DNA from: Melghirimyces thermohalophilus
GTDB taxonomy: Bacteria > Bacillota > Bacilli > Thermoactinomycetales > DSM-45169
Assembly: GCF_900102685.1 (NCBI RefSeq)
Contig: NZ_FMZA01000019.1
Span: forward strand, 1 to 64,000
DNA length: 64,000 bases
Reading direction: 5' to 3'
Shown: in pieces, positions 55,434-64,000 of the stretch
Position numbering within the stretch: position 1 is the first letter of the stretch
How the letters are laid out: every line of letters starts with the position of its first letter
Notes under the pieces: model-generated
The model's database searches: none
What the model was told of the DNA's origin: nothing
The model's input: only the letters and a program-made list of their open reading frames with translations
Program-made: the position numbers and the translations under genes

Positions 55434-56033
55434 ATGATCTTGATGATCGACAACTATGACTCCTTTACCTATAATTTGGTGCAGGTTCTGGGTGAACTGG
55501 GAGAAGAGCTGCAGGTGGTCCGGAACGACCGGATCGACACCGACGGGATCGAAAAAACAGCCCCCAAGGCGATCATTCTGTCCCCGGGTCCGGGAACACC
55601 GCGGGAGGCAGGCATCAGTTTGGAGACCGTGCAGCATTTTGCCGGTCGGATTCCGATCTTGGGGGTTTGTCTCGGCCATCAGACAATTGCCCAAACCTTC
55701 GGCGGGCAGGTGATCCAGGCGGATCGGTTGATGCACGGAAGAACCTCTTCGGTAAAGCATGACGGGAAATCCCTGTTTAAAGGAATCCCCACGCCCTTCC
55801 AGGCCACCCGCTACCATTCTCTGATCGTCGATCGAGGGAGCTTGCCCGCGGTCTTCGAAGTGAGCGCCTGGACCGATCAAGGGGAAGTGATGGGAATCCG
55901 TCACCGGGAACTCCCTGTGGAAGGTGTCCAGTTTCACCCCGAATCGATCATTACCGACCATGGAAAACGGCTGTTGGCCAACTTTCTAAAGACCTATACC
56001 GATGCAGTTCCGGCGAAAGGGGTCATTACCTGA
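55434..56033 (+). CDS. pabA: Aminodeoxychorismate/anthranilate synthase glutaminase subunit
   Basis: Supplies ammonia from glutamine to PabB for 4-aminobenzoate, and to TrpE for tryptophan. The 199-residue class I glutaminase has the catalytic cysteine in [10 protein letters not shown], and the histidine and glutamate in [11 protein letters not shown] 55434 gives the family start [14 protein letters not shown]. In B. subtilis pabB lies before and pabC after this gene; here both are absent and folP follows directly, with 52 bases between. The partner PabB must be encoded elsewhere. Confidence 0.94.
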   Translation: MILMIDNYDSFTYNLVQVLGELGEELQVVRNDRIDTDGIEKTAPKAIILSPGPGTPREAGISLETVQHFAGRIPILGVCLGHQTIAQTFGGQVIQADRLMHGRTSSVKHDGKSLFKGIPTPFQATRYHSLIVDRGSLPAVFEVSAWTDQGEVMGIRHRELPVEGVQFHPESIITDHGKRLLANFLKTYTDAVPAKGVIT

Positions 56034-56085
56034 TCCGACGAAAACCAACGGGCATCGATTGGCCCAGGATGAAGGAGATATCGGC

Positions 56086-56940
56086 ATGATCCAAGCAACG
56101 GAAAACACTGGGATCCGGCCGCTTCAGGCCGGTCCCTTCACATTACCCATCGATCGTCGGACAGTGGTGATGGGAATCCTCAATGTGACACCGGATTCCT
56201 TTTCCGATGGGGGAAAACATCATCAATTGGAACAAGCTCTCCGCCACGCGCAACAGATGGTGGCCGACGGTGCCGAAATCATTGACGTAGGCGGCGAATC
56301 CACTCGACCGGGATACGATCCCGTTTCTCTTGAAGAGGAGCTCACGCGGGTGGTTCCCGTGGTGCGGGAGCTGTCCCGGAAGGTTCACGTGCCTATCTCC
56401 GTGGATACCTATAAAGCGGAAGTGGCCCGCCAAGCGGTGGAGGCTGGGGCCCATATGATCAACGATGTGTGGGGGTTCAAAAAAGATCCGGATATGGCCC
56501 GGGTTGCCGCTGAGCTGGATGTTCCCGTTGTTTTAATGCACAATCGGTTGGATGCTCGATACCACTCCCTGATGGACGAGGTGGAAAGCGACCTGATGGA
56601 GAGCGTCACCTTGGCTCGGGAGGCTGGGGTGAAGGATGAGCGGATCATCCTGGATCCCGGGATCGGTTTTGCCAAAACCCACGAGGAAAACCTGATCGTG
56701 ATGCGCAACCTGGAACGGATCGTCGCCTTGGGCTTTCCGGTATTGCTCGGCACCTCCCGCAAATCGATCATCGGCCGCACCCTGGATCTGCCGGTGGAGG
56801 AGCGGGTAGAGGGAACCGGAGCCACTGTCGCCCTTGGCATCAGCAAAGGTTGCTGCATCGTCCGCGTCCATGACGTAAAAGAAATGGTCCGGGTGTCCCG
56901 GATGACGGACGCCATGGTGAACGCTGCAGGAGGGGTTTGA
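56086..56940 (+). CDS. folP: Dihydropteroate synthase
   Basis: Joins 4-aminobenzoate to the pterin; the sulfonamide target. The 284-residue TIM barrel has MGILNVTPDSFSDGG (about residues 26-40), VGGESTRPG, LDPGIGFAKTHEEN and LLGTSRKSIIG, the two pterin- and phosphate-binding motifs. ATG 56086 has GAAGGAGA upstream; the longer frame overlaps pabA. The last base of its stop overlaps the folB start (TGATG). Confidence 0.96.
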   Translation: MIQATENTGIRPLQAGPFTLPIDRRTVVMGILNVTPDSFSDGGKHHQLEQALRHAQQMVADGAEIIDVGGESTRPGYDPVSLEEELTRVVPVVRELSRKVHVPISVDTYKAEVARQAVEAGAHMINDVWGFKKDPDMARVAAELDVPVVLMHNRLDARYHSLMDEVESDLMESVTLAREAGVKDERIILDPGIGFAKTHEENLIVMRNLERIVALGFPVLLGTSRKSIIGRTLDLPVEERVEGTGATVALGISKGCCIVRVHDVKEMVRVSRMTDAMVNAAGGV

Positions 56941-57305
56941 TGGACCGGATCTTTTTCAACCGGATGGCATTTTACGCATATCATGGTGCTTATCCTGAGG
57001 AAAACCGATTGGGGCAGCGTTTTTTCGTCGACCTGGAGTTGGGTTTGGACTTGGCACCGGCGGCTCGCCAGGATGATTTGAATCGGACCGTCGATTATGG
57101 CAAGGTGTATGAAATGGTGAAAAAGGAGACGGAGGCGGGACCCTACGCGCTGGTGGAAACCCTAGCGGAACGGATTGCCCAGCGTCTGCTGGAGACCTTT
57201 TCCTTGCAAGAGGTGAAGGTCCGCATCACCAAACCGGACCCGCCCATCCCCGGTCACTACGATTCCGTCGGGGTGGAGATTACCCGGAGACGACCCCATG
57301 ACTGA
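56940..57305 (+). CDS. folB: Dihydroneopterin aldolase
   Basis: Makes 6-hydroxymethyl-dihydropterin for folate synthesis. The 121-residue protein has YAYHGAYPEENRLGQRFFVD, where a glutamate and lysine/tyrosine bind the pterin, and the C-terminal VKVRITKPDPPIPGHYDSVG with the catalytic lysine. The ATG overlaps the folP stop by one base, and GGAGGGG precedes it. Its end overlaps folK by eight bases. Confidence 0.95.
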   Translation: MDRIFFNRMAFYAYHGAYPEENRLGQRFFVDLELGLDLAPAARQDDLNRTVDYGKVYEMVKKETEAGPYALVETLAERIAQRLLETFSLQEVKVRITKPDPPIPGHYDSVGVEITRRRPHD

Positions 57306-57852
57306 AGCGATTGCCTATATCGGGTTGGGTACCAATCTGGGGCGGCGCATGGCTCATCTGGAAAAAGCGCTTCGCCGCCTGGAAGACCGGAACGGGGTGC
57401 GGATCACCCAACTCTCCTCCGTCTATGAGACCGCCCCCGTCGGCTACCTGAACCAGCCCGACTTTCTCAACGCCTGTGCCGAAATAAAAACCACCCGATC
57501 TCCGATGGATTTGCTGCACATTTTATTGGATGTGGAGCAGGAGCTTCACCGGGTGCGACGGATACGATGGGGGCCTCGCACCATCGATCTCGATCTGCTC
57601 CTCTACGATGACCGTATCATCCAGGAGGAACAGCTGGTCGTGCCCCATCCTCGCATGACTGACCGTTCCTTTGTCCTGGTTCCCCTCGCCGAGATCGCGC
57701 CGGATGTGGTGATCCCCGGAACGGGACAAACTGTCGCTTGGTGGGCGGAAGAGAGGAAACAAGGGTCCGAGGTGGTGAAAAGCCCCTACACCCTCAATCT
57801 GCAGTCGTTAACGGCTGCTATAAAGGAGGTGCCCGAAAAATGGAACCGATGA
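57298..57852 (+). CDS. folK: 6-hydroxymethyl-dihydropterin pyrophosphokinase
   Basis: Transfers pyrophosphate from ATP to the pterin, before FolP. The 184-residue protein has [19 protein letters not shown] at the start, the [16 protein letters not shown] motif with metal aspartates, and [20 protein letters not shown]. It overlaps folB by eight bases and its stop overlaps the dusB start by about 13 bases. folP, folB and folK therefore form one translationally coupled unit. Confidence 0.96.
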   Translation: MTEAIAYIGLGTNLGRRMAHLEKALRRLEDRNGVRITQLSSVYETAPVGYLNQPDFLNACAEIKTTRSPMDLLHILLDVEQELHRVRRIRWGPRTIDLDLLLYDDRIIQEEQLVVPHPRMTDRSFVLVPLAEIAPDVVIPGTGQTVAWWAEERKQGSEVVKSPYTLNLQSLTAAIKEVPEKWNR

Positions 57853-58847
57853 AACTGAAGATCGGTCCGGTGGAAACGGAAAACAATGTCGTACTCGCCC
57901 CAATGGCCGGCGTCTGCAACCCGGCCTTTCGCCTGATCGCCAAGGAGTTCGGCTGTGGTCTGGTCTGCGCGGAGATGGTCAGCGACAAAGCGATTCTTCA
58001 CGGAAACGAACGGACGCAAAAGATGCTTTATGTGGATGAGCGAGAAAAACCTCTCTCCCTGCAAATTTTTGGAGGGGACAAAGAGAGCCTGGTGGAAGCG
58101 GCCCAGGTCGTGGACAAACAGACCAACGCCGATATCATCGATATCAACATGGGTTGTCCCGTGCCGAAGGTCATCAAGTGCGATGCCGGCGCCCGCTGGC
58201 TGTTGGATCCGGACAAAATCGAGGAGATGGTCTCCGCCGTCGTGGAGGCCGTTGACAAACCGGTTACTGTGAAGATGCGCAAAGGCTGGGATGATGAGCA
58301 CATCTACGCCGTGGAAAACGCGAAGGCCTTGGAGCGAGCCGGCGCTCAGGCCGTTTCTCTGCACGGGCGCACCCGCAAGCAAATGTATAACGGCACCGCC
58401 GACTGGGACATTATCCGCCAGGTGAAGGAAGCGGTGAACATTCCCGTCATCGGAAACGGGGATGTGATGACGCCCCAAGACGCCCGGCGGATGCTGGATG
58501 AAACCGGATGCGACGGCGTGATGATCGGTCGTGCCGCTCTGGGCAACCCCTGGATGTTGTATCGGACGATTCGGTACCTGTCCACCGGCGAGCTGCTTCC
58601 TGAGCCTACCCCCCGAGAAAAAATTGAAATCGCCCTTTTGCACATGGACCGCCTGATCGCTCTCCGGGGAGAAGAGGTGGCCGTTCGGGAGATGCGAAAA
58701 CACGCCTCCTGGTACCTGCGGGGAATGCGGGGAGCGGCTCGCGTCAAAGACCGGGTCAACGAACAGGTTGATCGAGACGGCATGGCCCGCGTCTTGACCG
58801 AGTTTGTGGAAGAGCTGGAGAGCCGCGTCAAACGGAAGTCCGCCTGA
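57840..58847 (+). CDS. dusB: tRNA-dihydrouridine synthase B
   Basis: Flavoenzyme that reduces uridines of tRNA to dihydrouridine. The 335-residue protein has the N-terminal [20 protein letters not shown], the active-site [16 protein letters not shown] with catalytic cysteine (about residue 107), and [16 protein letters not shown] 57840 has AAAGGAGG nine bases upstream. It is in the operon with folK. The yazB gene that separates these in B. subtilis is missing. Confidence 0.95.
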   Translation: MEPMKLKIGPVETENNVVLAPMAGVCNPAFRLIAKEFGCGLVCAEMVSDKAILHGNERTQKMLYVDEREKPLSLQIFGGDKESLVEAAQVVDKQTNADIIDINMGCPVPKVIKCDAGARWLLDPDKIEEMVSAVVEAVDKPVTVKMRKGWDDEHIYAVENAKALERAGAQAVSLHGRTRKQMYNGTADWDIIRQVKEAVNIPVIGNGDVMTPQDARRMLDETGCDGVMIGRAALGNPWMLYRTIRYLSTGELLPEPTPREKIEIALLHMDRLIALRGEEVAVREMRKHASWYLRGMRGAARVKDRVNEQVDRDGMARVLTEFVEELESRVKRKSA

Positions 58848-58861
58848 CTCGAGCATCGGAG

Positions 58862-58888
58862 AGCCGCCGTCATCCGGCGGCTTTCCTT
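58862..58888 (+). terminator. Probable terminator after dusB
   Basis: AGCCGCCG (58862-58869) pairs with CGGCGGCT (58875-58882), followed by TTCCTT, a short T-rich run. Confidence 0.6.
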
Positions 58889-58891
58889 CGG

Positions 58892-59056
58892 TTAGAACGG
58901 CCGTTTCTTGTCCATAAAGGAGGTAAGACGGTCTTTTGCCGCGTTCGGGGTATGAGTATCCACCGAACAGCAGTTGCAGGTTGCACTGAGCCGCTTCATC
59001 ATGCCTTTAAAAGCACTAATTTCTTTTTTATTGAGGGGCCTAATCGGAACGTACAT
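58892..59056 (-). CDS. Possible small cysteine-containing protein
   Basis: A 54-residue open frame on the minus strand between dusB and lysS, with an ATG start and a CNCC cluster near the middle (LSATCNCCSVD). It is basic at both ends and resembles nothing I know. The codon choice is not unlike coding, but the nearest purine-rich site is too far from the ATG, so it may be chance. I list it because the stretch is otherwise empty. Confidence 0.2.
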   Translation of the reverse strand: MYVPIRPLNKKEISAFKGMMKRLSATCNCCSVDTHTPNAAKDRLTSFMDKKRPF

Positions 59057-59092
59057 CCCGATTTTATCAAGCAGCACCCCCGCTATTTTTGA

Positions 59093-60598
<1,506 letters not shown>

Positions 60599-60608
60599 CG
60601 CTCATCGA

Positions 60609-60650
60609 ACAACCCCCTTCTTCCCGATGTGAGGGAGAAAGGGGGTTTTT
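60609..60650 (+). terminator. Terminator after lysS
   Basis: CAACCCCCTTCTTCCC (60609-60624) pairs with GGGAGAAAGGGGGTT (60633-60647; one bulge), followed by TTT. Confidence 0.88.
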
Positions 60651-60765
60651 GTGTCGAAGGAACCCTTCTCACCAGGCAGGATCCATTGACGATCGAAATA
60701 TTTTTATATAAAGTCCATATATAAGTTTATGATTTTATCAAAATTTGGAGAGAAGGGGTGATGTT

Positions 60766-61518
60766 TTGAACAAATTAAAGAGAATCCCAGTGATCATTTA
60801 CTACATGATCGGGTTGCTTTTAAGTGTGCCTTTTGTGGATTTATTCGTCTCCTTTCAAGAGTATCTCACCCGGGAGCCCGGCGACGTGTCCTGGGCTCCT
60901 ACATTGGCTTCCTATACGATGATCTATTTGATGTGTGTGTGGATCATGTTGACGGTGTTTGGATTTTTCCATTTGATTTTTATCAACTGGAGAAATAGGA
61001 AAAGGGATGGGAAAAAGGAGGACCAGGAAGGACACTGGGTGATGTGGCTATTGTTGGGGGTGATCCCCCTTGTCCTCTTTATCCTTTGCTTACCGCTAAC
61101 TTTGGGAAACTATGTAGCGGCAGATGAGCGCGGGTTTATGCACGATCCGTATTGGGGTTGGGATCGGGTGCTCTATCCCTGGGAGGAGAGTCGCATTCAA
61201 TTTGATTACGACTACTACAGCGAGGAAGATGATGACGAGGGAAGGGAGCTGGAAGTGGAACCTCAATATATCATCCGTCACGGCGAGAAAACTTACGATC
61301 TGTGGGAAGCGATCGTCGATGCCGATGCTACCGAGCATCCCACCCAATTTGAAATCATCCGAGCAGTAGATTCCCTTGCGAGAAAAAACCAAGTCCCCTT
61401 CCAAGTCAAGCATGTCCTAGGGGTGGAGCATGAAAGCGCCATGAAACAAGACGACGACTTTTCCCCGGAACAAATCCGTTTTTTGATGGAACGTTTCGGT
61501 TCTGAATATGGAGAATAA
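60766..61518 (+). CDS. Three-pass membrane protein of unknown function
   Basis: A 250-residue protein with membrane segments at about 8-30, 48-75 and 91-113 and a basic loop (NWRNRKRDGKK) between the second and third. The C-terminal half (about 120-250) is soluble and rich in acidic residues (YYSEEDDDEGRELEVE). I recognise no family. TTG 60766 has AGAAGGGGTGA about seven bases upstream; the upstream TTG 60745 is less likely. The upstream region is very AT-rich. It probably forms one operon with the vWA lipoprotein beginning six bases after its stop. Confidence 0.8.
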   Translation: MNKLKRIPVIIYYMIGLLLSVPFVDLFVSFQEYLTREPGDVSWAPTLASYTMIYLMCVWIMLTVFGFFHLIFINWRNRKRDGKKEDQEGHWVMWLLLGVIPLVLFILCLPLTLGNYVAADERGFMHDPYWGWDRVLYPWEESRIQFDYDYYSEEDDDEGRELEVEPQYIIRHGEKTYDLWEAIVDADATEHPTQFEIIRAVDSLARKNQVPFQVKHVLGVEHESAMKQDDDFSPEQIRFLMERFGSEYGE

Positions 61519-61523
61519 GGTTG

Positions 61524-62861
61524 GTGAAAGAAGACCAAATGATGTGTAAGAAATATTGGCTTTCATTCCTTCTGATTGTCGCCCTGAGCTTGACCGCTTG
61601 TTCTTCCCAAGCGGAGGATCCCAGTGAGGGTCAGGATAAAAACAAAAAAGCAGCGACGGAGATCGAGGGGATTCTGAAGCAAGAACCGGGTCCTTTTTCC
61701 GGAAAAGAGATCAGCATGGACAAGCTGCATCAGGAATTGGACCAGCTCCCCGATGACATGAAGGCCGATGAAGCTTATACCCATCTGGTGAACCAAGTGG
61801 GCGAAGATTATCAATCGGTGGCAAAGAAAATCGAGAACTTCGACCCCTCCTATCAGGTGGACGGTTTTGAGAAGAAAGGTGGAGACGGTAAGGAGCAGGC
61901 AGACGGGGATAAGGAGAAGAAACAGCTCCATATCGAGATTCTGCTGGATGCCAGCGGTAGCATGGCTGGAAAAGTGAACGGGAAGGTGAAGATGGAGGAG
62001 GCGAAAGAGGCGATTGAGGACTTCGTTTCCGATGTTCCTAAGGATGCGAAGATCTCCCTCCGAGTTTACGGCCACAAAGGGAGCAATGCCCAGAAAGACA
62101 AGGCGGTCTCCTGCGACAGCGCGGAGGTGATTTATCCCCACGGCGCTTACAAAAAAGATGCCTTTTCCAAAGCGCTGGACCAGGTGGAGCCCACCGGGTG
62201 GACCCCCTTGGCTAAGGCGATGAACGGCGCCAAACAGGATCTGGCCTCAGAAACCGGAAAAGACGTGAAAAATGTCGTCTATGTGGTGAGCGATGGTAAG
62301 GAAACCTGTGGCGGCGATCCGGTGAAGGAAGCGCAAAAACTGCATAAATCCGAGATTGAAGCCGTTGTGAACATCATCGGCTTTGACATGGATGCTTCCA
62401 GCCGTCAAGCTTTGAAGGAAGTGGCGGAAGCCGGCGGCGGATTTTATGAAAGCGTCAAAACTGGAGAAGACATCCTTCGGATCTTCCGGGAAAATCGGGA
62501 GAAAGTGATGGATGCCCATCGCGCCACCAACTACCGAAACCGACACACTTTTGACATGATGGCTCATAAGAGGGCGATGCAAGAAAAAATTGACGACTTG
62601 GTCAGCCAACTTTATCCCCAGCGCGGAACACTGGTCATCCGTTATGACCGGGAGCAGGAACGCTTGGAGAAAGCCGCCCAATACTTGGAGGACCAGGGAA
62701 AACTGAACGAAGAAGAATCCAAAAAGCTAGACAAGCTGCTGGAAAAACGGCACACGGAGCTGAAAAACTACCGCGAGAAAAAGCAAAAAGAGATGAACGA
62801 CCAACTGGATCAAGCCATCGAACAAGCGAGCGAGCAAGTAGAAGAGAATATCAGCGATTGA
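61524..62861 (+). CDS. von Willebrand A domain lipoprotein
   Basis: A 445-residue surface lipoprotein. The signal ends in LTAC (C26 lipidated). A helical region (about 45-115) precedes the vWA domain (about 135-320), which keeps the metal-ion site D142-x-S144-x-S146 (LLDASGSMAG) and VVYVVSDGKETCGGDP. The C-terminal third is a charged coiled coil (about 350-440). Related Bacillota vWA lipoproteins (YwmC/YwmD type) have no settled function. GTG 61524 or TTG 61521 are both possible, with GGAGA upstream. The partial gene at 63398 is its paralogue. Confidence 0.85.
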   Translation: MKEDQMMCKKYWLSFLLIVALSLTACSSQAEDPSEGQDKNKKAATEIEGILKQEPGPFSGKEISMDKLHQELDQLPDDMKADEAYTHLVNQVGEDYQSVAKKIENFDPSYQVDGFEKKGGDGKEQADGDKEKKQLHIEILLDASGSMAGKVNGKVKMEEAKEAIEDFVSDVPKDAKISLRVYGHKGSNAQKDKAVSCDSAEVIYPHGAYKKDAFSKALDQVEPTGWTPLAKAMNGAKQDLASETGKDVKNVVYVVSDGKETCGGDPVKEAQKLHKSEIEAVVNIIGFDMDASSRQALKEVAEAGGGFYESVKTGEDILRIFRENREKVMDAHRATNYRNRHTFDMMAHKRAMQEKIDDLVSQLYPQRGTLVIRYDREQERLEKAAQYLEDQGKLNEEESKKLDKLLEKRHTELKNYREKKQKEMNDQLDQAIEQASEQVEENISD

Positions 62862-63034
62862 TTGTATCATCCCATGTGATTTCCAACTTTCACAGCATGC
62901 ATCAGTCGAATGAGGCTAATCGGAATCTCCTTTTACGAAGGAAGTTCCACAAATGTCTATTTTAATGACGGGGACTTTATTGGGAGGCCATGCGATTCCA
63001 GATTGGTGGAGCTGGGGGTGGTGGAGGGATAAGT

Positions 63035-63307
63035 ATGGAAGTAGTCGGATTTATCATAGTGATACCACTTGGAGTGTTGATGCTTTTTGGATTATGGAAA
63101 GTACTTATTTGGCTTTATAACATTCTTAAAATCACTTGTTTGCTATTGTATTGTGTCATCCGATATGGTCCTCGGAAAGGATGGAAAAAGTGGAACCGCA
63201 TGGGGTCAAAGGCAGATGTGGATGCACCAGATCACATCCCATATACGGCAGGTTCAGGGGATAAAGGAAATGCCGGTGATCTAGACATTGACATAAACTT
63301 TGACTAA
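63035..63307 (+). CDS. Small membrane protein of unknown function
   Basis: A 90-residue protein with hydrophobic segments at about 3-22 and 26-42, a basic stretch (RYGPRKGWKKWNR) and an acidic end (LDIDINFD). ATG 63035 has GGAGGG seven bases upstream; the longer frame to 62990 does not improve it. It lies between the two vWA lipoprotein genes. I know no family for it. Local composition is visibly more AT-rich than the rest of the window. Confidence 0.65.
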   Translation: MEVVGFIIVIPLGVLMLFGLWKVLIWLYNILKITCLLLYCVIRYGPRKGWKKWNRMGSKADVDAPDHIPYTAGSGDKGNAGDLDIDINFD

Positions 63308-63397
63308 AAGCAAAAGTGAACCCCGCAGCACCTTAGGGGCGGGAACATTTGTGAAATAAAAAATGTTTTAATCCCGTAATAAAAGGAGTGTTTATCG

Positions 63398-64000
63398 TTG
63401 AGGTTGTGGCGGAAGTACATAGGACTTATCCTGGTTCCGATGCTGATTCTGGCTGGTTGTTCAGAAGAGACAACATCAAAAGAGGCCCAACCGCAAAAAG
63501 AGACGAAATCACAGGAAGAGACTGAGCAAAAACCAGACTATAAGGTTGATCTCCCCAAGGAACTAAAGGGGCACCATGTATTGGCAGGTCCCGGTAAATA
63601 TGCGGGTGACAATTATGATGAAGAAAAGGTCAAGGCGGAAATTGATCAGTTTCCAAAAGATTTAACGCCTGAGCAGTACTATCAAAAGTTATTGGAACTG
63701 TTGGCAGAAGATTATACATCATATATTCGGTTTTTTGAGACCTTTGACACCTCTCTAAACGTGGTCGGACAGGCGCCAGATGGTGAAGTAGCGATTAAAC
63801 TTCCGAAGGAAAAAGAAGTGAATGTGATGATTCTTTTGGATTCCAGTGGGAGTATGGCCGGAACTGTTGAGGGTGGCGTAAAGATGGATCAAGCCAAAAA
63901 AGCGGTGCAGGATTTTGCTGCAAAAATGCCTGAGGGAGCTAATGTCTCGTTACAGGTGTATGGACATGAGGGTTCTAATCAACAAAAAGATAAAGAGATG
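63398..64000 (+). CDS. von Willebrand A domain lipoprotein (partial, runs off the window)
   Basis: An open frame from TTG 63398 (AAAAGGAGTG about eight bases upstream) that has no stop before the window ends; 201 residues are present. The signal ends in LAGC with C21 lipidated. A charged linker (about 24-60) leads to a helical region, and the vWA domain starts with VMILLDSSGSMAG: metal site D148-x-S150-x-S152. The stretch YGHEGSNQQKDK is nearly the same as YGHKGSNAQKDK in the protein at 61524, so they are paralogues. The codon use is more AT-rich than that of the other copy. Confidence 0.88.
   Translation, partial: MRLWRKYIGLILVPMLILAGCSEETTSKEAQPQKETKSQEETEQKPDYKVDLPKELKGHHVLAGPGKYAGDNYDEEKVKAEIDQFPKDLTPEQYYQKLLELLAEDYTSYIRFFETFDTSLNVVGQAPDGEVAIKLPKEKEVNVMILLDSSGSMAGTVEGGVKMDQAKKAVQDFAAKMPEGANVSLQVYGHEGSNQQKDKEM

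Overview
The window is a chromosomal segment of an endospore-forming, fairly GC-rich Bacillota. Gene order follows the Bacillus subtilis region just after rrnA (csfB ... lysS) almost step for step. Sporulation genes (csfB, sspF, spoVG, fin, spoVT, spoVB-like, yabP, yabQ, spoIIE) mark a spore former. The higher GC content, frequent GTG/TTG starts and the accessory genes suggest a deep Bacillales lineage such as Thermoactinomycetaceae. The family placement is inference; no 16S is present.

Layout. (1) 1-356: 23S 3' end, 5S rRNA and terminator. (2) 519-6641: csfB, yaaO, tmk, darA, holB, ricT, yabA, yazA, rsmI, covering nucleotide supply, clamp loading, replication control and rRNA methylation. 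(3) 6786-13225: accessory block not found at this point in B. subtilis, made of a GlcNAc-type PTS permease coupled to an unrecognised TIM-barrel-like gene, then convergent abrB, then a NurA-HerA-GNAT cassette. (4) 13250-23184: T-box-controlled metS, lepB, tatD, rnmV, rsmA, a YkuK-like gene, veg behind tandem strong promoters, a gene-free stretch that may be a structured RNA, sspF, ispE, purR, ridA and spoVG behind a sigma-H-like promoter. (5) 23351-38530: glmU, prs, ctc (sigma-B-like promoter), pth, fin, mfd, prsA, spoVT, spoVB-like, yabN, hup, rqcP, yabP, yabQ, divIC. (6) 38643-42427: second accessory block with a Cu/Zn SOD lipoprotein, a small membrane protein, KtrB-type K+ channel (minus strand) and NamZ-like muramidase. 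(7) 42438-43358: initiator and elongator tRNA-Met genes and a DUF402 gene. (8) 43693-60598: spoIIE, tilS, hpt, ftsH, fhs, coaX, hslO, cysK, pabA, folP, folB, folK, dusB, lysS. (9) 60766-64000: a membrane protein and two related von Willebrand A lipoproteins with a small membrane protein between them; the last gene runs off the window.

How the genes work together. The backbone combines translation and tRNA/rRNA maturation (metS, rsmA, rsmI, rnmV, pth, tilS, lysS, dusB, rqcP, tRNAs), folate and one-carbon metabolism (pabA-folP-folB-folK, fhs), precursor supply (tmk, prs, glmU, ispE, coaX, hpt) and sporulation/division control. The features most worth following up are the NurA-HerA-GNAT cassette, the PTS-coupled TIM-barrel gene, the gene-free segment between veg and sspF, and the duplicated vWA lipoproteins at the right edge. 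No CRISPR array, transposase, integrase or phage gene was seen.
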